From Auxenochlorella pyrenoidosa (lineage: Eukaryota > Chlorophyta > Trebouxiophyceae > Chlorellales > Chlorellaceae): 51,262 bases of DNA. A program made the translations under genes and the position numbers. Shown here piece by piece: positions 30,901 to 42,900 of this stretch. The stretch lies in contig KQ481971.1 in assembly GCA_001430745.1 (NCBI GenBank), forward strand, positions 96,603-147,864, in the 5' to 3' direction. Within the stretch, counting starts at the first letter, position 1, and each line of letters starts with the position of its first letter. The notes beneath the pieces are model-generated. The model worked only from the letters and a program-made list of their open reading frames with translations, had not been told where the DNA came from and made no database searches.

Positions 30901-33900
30901 CAGATGCCAACTGGATTGAGAGCGCCAACTCTGTGATGGATGACAACCGCCTGTTGACCCTGCCCTCCAATGAGCGCATTTGCCTGCTGCCGCACATGAA
31001 GGTGGGCAGGCTGGGGAAGGCCCTTTCAGCCGCACTGTGCTGGCCTCCAGGGCGGGCCCAGCTATTGAGGGCTGTAGCATGCGACATGGCTCTTCTCCCA
31101 TGCACCCAATCTTGTTCTTGACTGAATGTGCCTGGCATCTCAAATAAGCCTCCATGCCTTCAAATCTGTTCTGGGCGCCTTGTGCAGCTGATCTTTGAGA
31201 TCCGCGACCTGCGGTACGCCACCCCCGCCACTGCCACCCGCGCCGGCATCCTGTACATCTCAGAGGGCGACCAGTGGCGCTCTCTGGTGGAGTCCTGGCT
31301 GCGCCGGGTGGCCAGGTAAGCGGTGGCGCACGCGGGGCACCTGGGTGGGATGCAGGAGACAGCAGAGGAGTGAGAACTGCACCCGAGCATGACTGCGCAT
31401 TCGCATGCTGGTTCGCACACCAGTTGTGCTCGGTACAAGCAGGCCTTTTTCCTGGCACATGGCACTGCTGCTCTTTCACCTTTGCTATTCCTGCCAATCG
31501 GCTGCCTTCCCTCCCAGGCCGTATGCGGAGAAGGCCAAGTGGGCAGACCCCGCGGTGCCGCTGGGCCACCTGCGCGACCTGTTTGCCAAGTACGTGCCGC
31601 CCACCGTCTTCGAGCTGCGCAAGAGCTTTGTGCACGTGGTGCCCCTCAACACCATGAACTTTGTGACCACGCTCTGCGCCATCCTGGAGGTGAGGCTGGG
31701 GAGGTGGCAGCAGGAGTTTTGGGTGCACAAAGAGTGTGGGTCAGGGCGTGTGGGCAGCTATGGCAGGCTGGGGGCTGGTCCTGCAGGTGCCTTGTTCCAC
31801 GCCGCGCTCCAACCTCTGCACTGCGATGACATTCGCAACCGTCCTGCCCCTGACTGCAGGGCCTGCTGCACCCGGAGAACCTGCCGGCCAAGGCGGAGCA
31901 GACGCTGTTTGAGATGGCCTTTGTGTTTGCGGCGGTGTGGGCCTTTGGCGGCGCGCTGTGCGAGAAGGATGGCGTGAAGTACCGCCAGCTGTTTGACAAA
32001 TGGTGGAAGGTGGGACAGGGCACGGGCGTACAACTCTCCGCCCAGTGCATGCAGCAGCGCCAGTCGGCCCTGGCCCAGCTCCTAATTGAAGTTAGAGTGG
32101 GGGGGACGACTGTGCGCCCTTTTACCTACTGCTTGTTCCCACTGCCCACCCCCTGCAGGCTACCTGGACCAGCGTTCAGTTCCCGCAAAAGGGCACCGTC
32201 TACGACTACTATGTCAACTTCAGGACCAGCAAGTTTGCTCCCTGGTGAGCTGCACTGCTATTCATCTGCAGGTTCTGCCTTGGGAGCAAGCTGGGGCCAG
32301 GAAGGTTGTAAGGTGCAGAACCTGCATTGGGTGCACCAGCATGCCGCATATGTCAAGGCAGAAGGCAATGCTGGCTGCATGTCAACTGGTGTGCGTGCGT
32401 CAATATGTGCTGAGCTGCACCTCGTTGGCTCCTTGCGACTCTCTGCAGGGCCGATATGGTGCAGCCAGTGGACTTTGATGGCTCGGTGCCCATGTCCCAG
32501 GCACGACCCTTACACCCAGCCCAAATGGCTGCCGTCAGGGCCAGCAAATGGTCCCTGCAGGCATGCCTTGTTGGCGCTCAACACCTTCTGATTGCACAAG
32601 CCACATGCTCGACTGACTGGCCCCCTGGCTGATTCCTGCGTGGACCCTTCAAAAGCGAAATTTCGCCTCATTCGCCTGCAGGTGTTCGTGCCCACCCCTG
32701 AGACAGTCTCCCTGCGCTACCTCCTGGACATGATGGTGACGCTGAAGAAGCCCATCATGTTTGTGGGCGGCCCCGGCACGGTGAGGCGCCGGCAGGCTGT
32801 CGGCTGAGGCAGCTCCAACCCAAGAGCATACTGGGGATGTAGCATGGGCGGCATGGAGACATGGCAGTGCCATGGCGCTGCCGTGTGCATGCTTCACGGC
32901 AGCCAGATCAAACACGGTTGTGCAGCGGTGCTGAGGTGTCGCGCTGCTGCCACCTGTATGCTTCAGGGCAAGACTCAGTTGGTGAAGGGCAAGCTGCAGT
33001 CGTTGCCGGAGGAGCAGGCGGCGCTGTCCCTCTCCATGAACTACTTCTCAGATGTTGCAGGCTTCCAAAAGGTGGGGCAAGGCTGAGAGAAGAGCCTGGG
33101 GGTCAGACTGTGTGGAGGTGTGCACGCTCAGCTGGGCAACTGACCGGCTGGCCAGGCTGTAATTGGTCGGCTACGGGCCAGTGCCAATTGGCTGCACATT
33201 CAGAGCCGGCATGATCAGACGGCCGTTGAGAGTGGCCGCCCAGTCATGACATCAAACCTGCTGAAGCCGTGCACGCCTGCACCCGGCCGCAGATGCTGGA
33301 GAGCGGGCTGGAGAAGAAGGCGGGCATCAACTACGCGCCCCCCGCCAACCGCCAGCTCATCTACTTTGTGGACGACCTCAACCTGCCGCGCCTGGACCCC
33401 TACGAGACGGCCATGGTGGGTGGCGCTGGCGGAGCAGCGGGGCTACCTCCATGCCTGAGGAGGGGCGGGCTGTGCGGCTGCTGCTTGCGGCCCAGCTTGC
33501 ATGTGCTTCGTGCCTCTAGCACCTGGCTGGACCGCCTTTGCTGCCCCTGCTGTGGTCACGCCTGCCTGGTCGCCTCTCTCCCCCGCAGCCCATCTCGCTG
33601 ATGCGCCAGCACCTGGGCTATGGGCACTGGTTTGACCGCCAGAAGCTGACGCCGAAGAACATCTCCGGCACTCAGTGAGCAGCAGGGCGTGTTCCCAGCA
33701 CGCGCTGGGAACAGGTCTCAGAAGTTGAGGAGGCACGAGGTCTGCAACATCATACCACCAGACCCGGTTGTCCATCCGCTAGCTGCTGAGGGAGCTTGTT
33801 TGAATTGAGCATGCACCCTGCCCCTATCCTCTCGTAGGTACATTGCGTGCATGAACCCCACCGCGGGGTCGTTTGTGGTCGACCCGCGCCTGCAGCGCCT

Positions 33901-36900
33901 GTTCGTGACGCTGGCGGTGGAGACGCCCGGCAGCGACTCGCTGATGCAGATCTTTGGTGAGAGCAGCCGGCAGCCTTGCAGTCGAAAAAACGAACTTGCG
34001 ACTGCCGGGGCAGCAGGGCAGCATAGCCGCCCAGTGGGATACTGGTTTTGACAGGAAGCGGATGCCAGGCATGCTGAGCTGACGTTTCGCGCTGGGCTGA
34101 CCCATGCCCCTGGGCTCCTCTGGCGCAGGCACTTTCCTGCACAGCCACCTCAAGAAGTTCAACAACGAGGCAAGTGCTGCAGTCCTGGGTACTGCTCTGC
34201 GAGCCTGAGCAATGTTGTGCACGCGCTTGGTGTTTGCCACGCCATCAGGAACAGGCCGCCTTCCGGCTGCCAATCGATTCCCTCACACCGCATGCCTGGC
34301 ATTTGAGCAGATTCAGGAGCTGGGGCCCAAGCTGCTGCAAGCATCGCTGGCGCTGCACCAGCAGGTGGTCAACACCTTCAGGCGCACCGCCGTCAACTTC
34401 CACTACGAGTGAGGCTGCAGCAGCGAGGGGCCACGATTTCAGGCATTGCGTGAGGCTGGAGCCCCAGGGGGCCCAGGCCAGAGCCAGGCAGAAAGCTTTA
34501 GGCCTTTGGGGGCAATGGCGCGCTTGCAAGACACTAGGAGATGCCCAGCGTCGCCCCTTCGCCCATTTGCTCCTCGTGGCCCACCTGCAGGTTCACCATC
34601 CGCCACCTGTCCCAGGTGTTCCAGGGCCTGCTGCTGTCCACACCAGAGAAGTACAATTCCGGTGCGTAGCCTCTAGCAGAGTTCACATGGCCCACATGGC
34701 AGCAAGATGCGTGGGCAGGCCGCCTGCTCGAGCTGCCGCTGCCACCCTCGCCTGCACGCGCTAAGCGGCGCCCGTGCTGATCTGGTTGCTGGTCTCCCCT
34801 CTTAATCTGCAGATCCAACAAAGCTGGTCCGCCTCTGGCTGCACGAAAGCGAGCGCACCTGTGAGTTGAACATTGAACATAAAGCGGCATGCTACCCAGA
34901 GCTCTCCAGCTGAACTGTTGCCGAGGCCCCTCCCCCGGCCAGCCACCCCCCTGCAGCTCACTCCATCTGCTGCCCGCCCTGATATTGTGCAGATGCCGAC
35001 CGCCTGGTCAGCGCTGCTGACCTGGCGCAGTACAGCAAGCTGGCAGTTGCGGTCTGCAAAAAGTACTTTAGCCTGGCAGGCAAGCGCTGGCGGCGGGGTG
35101 CGCCTGCAGTTTGCTGCATTGCTAATGTGAACGCACCCAGGCTGAAACTGTAGGAGAAGGCACGCGGTGGCCGGCCGCTCACCCCCGCCTGCCTGTGCCC
35201 CTTGAGCGCCCTCCTCTGCAGATGTGGACGACTACTACAGAGCCAAGGACCCCAAGCCGCTCCTCTTCTGCAGCTTTGCCTCTGGCCATGGCGGCGACGC
35301 GGCCTACAACGAGGTGTGCACCTCGCCTGCCGCCTCCTGGCATGCATGCTGAGCAACAGCGCACCAACCTCCATCAGCTTTGCTGCCGCGTGCGCACAAC
35401 AGGGCCGCCCCCTCAGCAGGGGCGCCGCGCCCCCGTGTGCAGGTGCAAGACATCAAGCGGCTGCAGCGCACCCTGGCCGAGGGGCTGGCCGAGTACAACG
35501 AGACCAACCCCGGCATGGACCTGGTGCTGTTTGACGACGCGGTGCGCCACGTCTGCCGCATCGCCCGCATCATATTCAACCCGGGCGGGCACGCCCTGCT
35601 GGTCGGCGTGGGCGGCTCCGGTGGGTCCCAGGGCAGGGCGCCCCCTGGCTGGAGAGGCATGCCGCTGCCGCGCCTGTGTGGAGGAGAAGACAAGAGGGCC
35701 TGGTAAATGACCGGCCAGGGGTCTTCTGCTTCATGGCGCCTGCAGGCAAGCAGTCGCTGGCCCGCCTAGCGGCCCACATGTGCGGCTACGCTGTGGAGAC
35801 TGTCGTCATCTCCGGCTCCTACTCCCTGGCTAACTTTGCCGAGGACCTGCAGCGCATGTGCCGCCGGGCCGGCGTCAAGGTGGGGGGGGGGAGGGTTGGG
35901 TGCTGGGGAGAGGGGGCATAGATTGCGCATGCTGGGGCGCGATGGCTGCAGTCATTTAAGCAATTTGGAAAGAGAAGAGCCGCACTAACCAGGGCATGTT
36001 CCGCAGTCTGCGATGCGCAGCTGTACTTCTTCCCTTGTGAGCACGTTGGGGTTGAGATCCACTTGCCGCTTGGGCCCAGTGCGCTGCCTATGCCTCCCTC
36101 GTGCAGGATGAGGGCATCGTGGCGCTGCTCACCGACAGCCAGATCGTGGACCAGAAGATGGTGAGGCCCCGCCTCGGGCCCCGCCCTTCCGGCACGCTGG
36201 TTGCCAGTCTATGTTGGCCACACCTGGCCCTTGCACTCACATCCCGGCCTTATCGCGCTGCAGATGGTTTACATCAACGACCTGCTGTCCAGTGGCGAGA
36301 TCCCAGACCTGGTGAGGGATGCATTGTTTCAAGGAGCGGGGCGGGGGGGGGGAGGGGGGGACGGGGGCACAGTGTGCATGTGGATCCACTTCCACAGCCC
36401 AGCGTTGCTGCCCTGCTGCTGTGCTGCCGTTACCATCACCAGCCCGCGTTACATGCAAGCCTCTGTGCTGTGTCCGTGCACCTTCTCTGCAACCTCAGTT
36501 CCCTCAAGAGGAGCGGGACGAGATCATCGCTGCAATGCGTGGCGAGGCAAAGGCGCGCGGCCTGCCAGATACCAACGATGTCTGCTGGCGCATCTTTATC
36601 CAGCGGGTGAGCCCGCCTGGGCCTGCACACCCTGTGCTTGGCAGCTGGGGGGCAAGCGCAGTGTGCGTGGGTCTGCTTCTGCACATCGAGTAGTAAAGCT
36701 GCTGCCTTGCACACACCGTCTGAGGTGCTGGTCAGTGTGCCAGGCGCTGGCGAGCAGCCGTTGTCCCCCTTCCCGCCTGTCTGCCAGGTGGTCAAGAACC
36801 TGCATGTGTGCTTCACCTGCTCCCCCGTGGGCGAGGCCTTCCGCGTCCGCTCCCAGCGCTTCCTGGCCACCATCAACAACACCGTCATCGACTGGTTCCA

Positions 36901-39900
36901 CCCCTGGTGAGGCAGCCGCGCCTGCTGAAACCCATGGCATGTGGGCAAGCACTGCACTGCAGAAGCTTGCCGGGGCACAAGGGGCAGCTTGGCCTGAAAT
37001 CCTGCACCACAGCCTGTGGCGTTTTTTTCCCCAAGCAGGATGCGTCCCACATGTTTGCTTCGTTGTGCTGCAGGCCTGAGGCATCACTGCTCTCGGTGGC
37101 CGCCAAGTTCCTGGCTGATGTGCAGTTTGAGGGGTCGGAGACGCTCAGCAACGAGGAGGTACGCTGCCGCCCAGCTGCGCTCAGCACTGCGGGGCAGCCA
37201 TGCTGGGTATTGGCATCAAGAAGACAGGGAGGGGCAGTTGCTTTTCCTCACTGGGATGGCTCAAGCTGCTCACCCTTTGTTACGTGAAGATGATGACATC
37301 TTCCCCCGCCCCTGCCCTGCAGGTCCGCAAGGCCGTCACAGAGTTCATTCCCGCCTCTTTTGCCTCTGTGGGCTCCATGGCCAAGGCCTACTACAAGGCC
37401 GAGCGCAGGTGCGTGCGGGGTTGCGTGCTGCCTCTCCTAGGGAGCCGTCGTCGCTCGACCAGTCTCATTGACCAGCAGGCTGGCAGCATGCCGGGCTACC
37501 TCCCACAACGACAATACAAGTACTGCCCGCTGCACTGCAGGCACGTGTACACCACCCCCAAGACCTTCCTGGAGCTCATCAAGCTGTACCGCAACCTGCT
37601 GGTGGGCTCCCGGTGCTGGGCTGGCTTGCCAGGCCAGCCGGCCGTCTTTCCTGCTGGATTGCCCCACTTCAGGTGCCCAGCCCGCCACGCTCACCCCATT
37701 GTGCCTGGCATGCTGCCCACCCTGGCTGCGCAGGCCAGGAAGCGGCAGGCGGTGCAGGCCAGCATCGAGCGGCTGGAGACGGGGCTGACGAAGCTGCGCA
37801 AGACGCAGGGCGACGTGGATGTGCTGGTGGAGCAGGCGCAGGTCATGAGCCTGGAGGTGGAGCAGAAGGTGGCGGCAGCCAACCAGTTTGCCGACACCGT
37901 GAGTGCCGCTCAGGCTGGTTGCACCCCTGCCAGCAGAAAGCTTGATGTGTGTCCACGGCGTGCTCGCGCTTGCATGCAGTCTGATACAAGCCCTACTGGC
38001 AGGTCTTAAATGAGGAAAGTTGTTTGATGGTGTATTTGCTGCTGGCCAGCAAGCAGCATGCCTCACTTGCAGATCATTTGTACACAACCCCCACTCCTGG
38101 CAGGTTGGAATCGAGAAGGAGAAGGTGAATGCCGAGAACGCGGCGGCGCAGGTGGAGGTCGACGCGTGCGCTGCCATCGCCACTGAGGTGGCGGAGCTGC
38201 AGGCGCGCTGTGAGAGCGAGCTGGCGGCGGCAGAGCCGCTGGTGGCGCAGGCAGAGGAGGCGCTGAACACGCTGAACAAGAAGGACCTTGGTGAGCGGCG
38301 CGGTGCAGAGGGGGGTTGATAGGGAAGTACGTGCATCTGGTGGTTATGGTGGTGGAGAGGGAGGTGTGCCTAACAGTTCTTGGCAGTGCAACCTGCTACT
38401 TGTGCGTTGCTGAGCAATGCTGCCCTGCTCGTGCAGGCGAGCTGAAGAGCCTGAAGAAGCCGCCCGCGGGGGTGGACGACATCACCGCTGTGGTGCTGTG
38501 CCTGCTGGAGAATGTGCCCAAGGACAGGAGCTGGGGGGCTGCAGGTGGGCCTTGGGGAAGCAGCACGGCTTCCTGTCTTTTCCTTGCTTGCTCGCAGCAG
38601 CTTTTACAGACCCAACACAAGTATTGCTGCGGCACATGCCAGGTGCCCAAGACTTCTCTCCTCACCCCCTTCTGCTTGCTTCAACTGTCGTGCAGTCAAG
38701 CTGATGGGCAACGTGGACCAGTTCCTGGCCCGACTCAAAGTGAGGATGGTCAAGGCACTGGGGTTCCAAGTTGGGCGGCGCAGCAGCAGATGCACATTCC
38801 AGCAAGGGGGCAAGCTGTGCGGCTGCAGCCATGGACCCAAGCCACTCCCTCGCCCTGCCCTCTGTCCTCTCCCCTCAGGGCTTCAAGCCCACTATCGATG
38901 CGGGCCAGGTGCCACAGAAGAATGTGGATGCCTGCCGGTCGTACCTGGAGCTGCCGCACTTCAACAAGGTGGGAGCGGCGCAAGGGCAGGCAGGGGCCAC
39001 CGACAAGATGTTGCCCAGCAGCTGTGCACACCTAGGAGGGTCCGACAGCAGGCTGCGGCACGCAAGCGTTGCGGCCAGAAGACCTGATCAGGGATGCTCG
39101 CTTCTGCCCCTCCCACCGCGCAGGAGGCCATGACTACCAAGAGCAAGGCGGCAGCAGGGCTGTGCGAGTGGGCAAAGAACATCGTGTCATACTGGGACGT
39201 GTGGAGCACGGTGGAGCCCAAGAGGCAGGAGCTGGCAGAGGGTGGGTGCCGGGTGTCAGGGCGGGGTGGTGCTGGATTTGAGAGGCTTGGGGCTAGCAGA
39301 TGCTGGTAAACTGCCGCTTTGGAACAGCAGCACAGAGCCCTCCTCCCATTTATGCGCCGCTGCAATCCCAAGCCCCTGTCCCGCAGCCAACACGAAGCTG
39401 GCCGATGCCGACACCAAGTTGAAGGAGGTCCGCGAGAAGGTGGCGACCCTCAACGCCCAGCTGGCGACGCTTGAGCAGTCGTACGCCGCCGCTGTGGCTG
39501 ATAAGGACGCCGCAGTGGCGCAGGCGGAGGCGTGCCAGCGCAAGCTGGGCCTAGCCAACCGCCTGATTGCGGCGCTCGCCTCGGGTGGGTAGCGGCGGCA
39601 TGTGCAGCAAGGAAGAGGAGTGCAGTCTGCAAGGGGAGATGCTGCACGGGGAGGGCAGGAATGGCTTTGTGCTCGTGCGCTCCGACAGCTGCCGCTCCTG
39701 TGCAAGACCGTCGCTGCCTGGTCACAGCCAGCCCGCATGGCATCCCGCTGACAGCAGCCACCGCCTGGTGCTCCCCTCCTGGGGCCTGCCTGCAGAGGGC
39801 GCGCGGTGGGCCTCCACTGTGGAGCAGCTGCGCCGCGACTGCCAAGTGCTCACAGGCGACGTGCTGCTGGCGGCAGCCTTTGTGACCTATGCAGGCCCCT

Positions 39901-42900
39901 TCTCCAGCAAGTTCAGGTTGGCCCGCAGCCTTTCTTCAATACCTGATCGTTGCACAACCAGGAGCTGTGCTTCAGGCTGCCTCAATGTGCCGCATTTGCC
40001 ACCTTAGCCCACTTCTGCCTTCTTTTTCAGGGCTAGCCCCAAACTGATGTGCTCATGCTCCGTTCCCCTGCCCCCCTGGCGCGTAGGGAGCTGCTGGTGG
40101 CCGAGTGGCTCAAGTTCCTGCGTGCCCGCGGCGTACCCATGAGCCCCAGCCTGAGCGACCCGCTCAAGCTGCTGGTGGACGACGCCCTGGTGGCGGGCTG
40201 GGTGCGGGAGGGCCTGCCCGCAGACCCCACATCGGTGCAGAACGGCGCCATCCTCACCAGCTCGGGTGGGCAGGGCTTAGGGGCAGGCAGGGGGGCAGTT
40301 GGATGCAGCAGGGGTCAGCTGAGTGCTGGTGCAAAATGGAGGAAGCAGGGACACCGTGCCTAGCAACATCTGCGCTCTGCATTTGTGACACCCACTCCCA
40401 CCGCCGCTCCTCCCTCCGCCCGCCCGCCCTGCAGAGCGCTGGCCGCTGATACTGGACCCGCAGCTGCAGGGCATCTCCTGGGTGAAGGAGCGGGAGGCCC
40501 GGCGCGGCCTGGTGTGCGTGCGCATGGGCGCGCCCGACATGCTGCGCGTGATGGAAAAGGCCATGGCAGAGGTGGGGACGGGAGGCGGTGCAGGAGTTTG
40601 GGGGGGCCAGGCACAGGCAGGGCACGTGGAGGGGCGGAAGAGCATGCAGCCTGGAGGTATGCCCCTGCATATCACCTCGCCACCGAGGCTTGACGCTGAG
40701 CAGGCCCTGCTGCTGATTCCTGGTCCGCCGCCTGGGCTGCTTCGCTGCCGCAGGGCCAGACGGTGCTTATTGAGAACATGGGCGAAACGATTGATGCAGT
40801 GCTCACCCCGCTCATCACCCGGGCCACCTTCAAAAAGGCGGGCACAGGGGTGGCGTGCGCTGTCGGGCAGGGGGCATGCATGCAGGATGCGGTGCTTGAC
40901 AGCCGGCCGGCCATCCTGCACATCCCCTCAACACGGCCGGGCATGCTCACCACTGCGCCTGCTCCCCGCCTGCAGGGCCGTGCCCTGTACGTGAAGCTGG
41001 GGGACAAGGAGGTGGAGTACAACAGGGCCTTCCGCCTCATCCTGCACACCAAGCTGTCGGCGTGAGTGGCAATCCCCCGGCAGGCAGGGCCGCATAGCGT
41101 GCATGTGCAGCGCTGGGCTGTGGTGCGGGCAGGACCAGGACATGCCCAGTGCAGTACAGCCTGGCGCTTGGCCTGCCGTGGCCTGCAATGCCAAGGCAGA
41201 CCACCACTGTCGCTCCCCGACCCTCTCGCCCCCGCGTGCTGCATGCAGGCCTCACTTCCCGCCAGAGGTGCAGGCGGAGTGCACGCTGGTCAACTTTACA
41301 GTCACAGAGGGCGGCCTGGAGGACCAGCTGCTGGCACTGGTGGTTAACAAGTGAGCCTGCAGGGTGGGCGGGGGGTGCCTGTGTTGCTGCCAGTGATGGG
41401 AAGCACTCTGGAAGGGATTCACCATCACCGAGCTCAGGCAGTTGGGTGCGTACTGCCCCTTTAGTGCCTGCGTTTGAATTCTTCAGCCAGCGGGCCGCAA
41501 GTATGATGCTTCCTGCAGGGAGCGCTCTGACTTGGAGGAGGCCAAGAGTGCACTGATCGTCCTGGTGCGTTGCTGGGTGGGGGAGGACACTTGAGTACTC
41601 TGTGCAAAGAGTATCCGGGCAGCGCGGGCTCCTTGAAAGGCACTCTGCCGTGCCCGACTTGTCCCGTGGTGCAACATCTGAGCAACAGACCTGGTGCTCC
41701 GGCCCACCCGGGCGGTTTCCGACGTATATCGGTCCTCCCGCCGCGCAGTCGAGCGAGTTTGTGATCAAGCTCAAGGCGCTGGAGGATGGCCTGCTGTCCA
41801 AGCTGAGCAGCGCGCAGGGCGACCTGACCGAGGATGAGGCGCTCATTGTCAGCCTGGAGGAGTCCAAGGCGCTTGCCGAGGAGATCAGCGAGAAGGTGGG
41901 TGGATGGGTGGGTGTGGGGCAGGGCCGGGGGGGAGGGGGGTCCAACACACAAGGCGGCTGGTGTAGGTGCTTCCCCGCCGCTGATGATCGCCACAATTCC
42001 TGTGCTGTGATTCTTGCCCACAGGTAGTGGAATCTCGGGAGACCGAGTCGCGCATCAACGAGGCGCGCGACGTGTACCGCGGCGTGGCTGCCCGCGGCGC
42101 GCAGCTCTTCTTCCTCCTCAACTCGCTGAGCAAGATGCACGCCTTCTACCAGCACTCCCTGAGCAGCTTTGTGGTGAGCTTGCGAGGCACTTTGTGGTTT
42201 CAGGCAAATGACTCCCGAGGTTTTTGCTACAGCCTGGGCGGGTGTGGTGTACAACGCTTAGCACAACCTTCAAACTGCAACAAAGTGTGGAGCTCCACCC
42301 TTGACGGGCCTGCTGGTCCCCCCTTGCCTGCGCAGGACGTGTTTGAGCGCGGCATTGACACCACGCCTGGCGGCCGCCGCAAGCCGGCCCCTGCCGCCGC
42401 CGGCCGCCGTCGCACCTCCCTGCACGACCTGGTGCAGAGCCGGCAGACGCAGCAGGCCGGCAGGTACGAGGACGTGATGGATGCGGCCCGCCGCAGCACC
42501 TCCCATGGCCCGCCCCGTGCCAGCCACATGAGCGGCGGCCGGCTGTCGGCGATGGGAGACCACCACGATGGCGCCCCCAGCAGCCACCGCGAGTCTGTCA
42601 TTGGCGACGCCACACTGGCATCGGCGATGAGCAGGGTGTCACACGCTGGCGGCCCCCGCATGTCGCACGCCGGCGGTCCCCGGATGAGCATGCAGCCCGG
42701 GGGGCACGGCGGCAGGCACAGCGGCGGGCCCAACCACCTGGGCCGCCAGGCCGAGGAGGCGCCAGCAGAGCTGACGCCCGAGCAGCTGGAGGCGCGGCTG
42801 GCGGCCCTGCTGGACACCTGCACCCTGACTGTGTTTTCGTACACGCAGCGCGGCCTGTTTGACCGGGACAAACTCGTCTTCACCGCCCTGCTCACCACCC

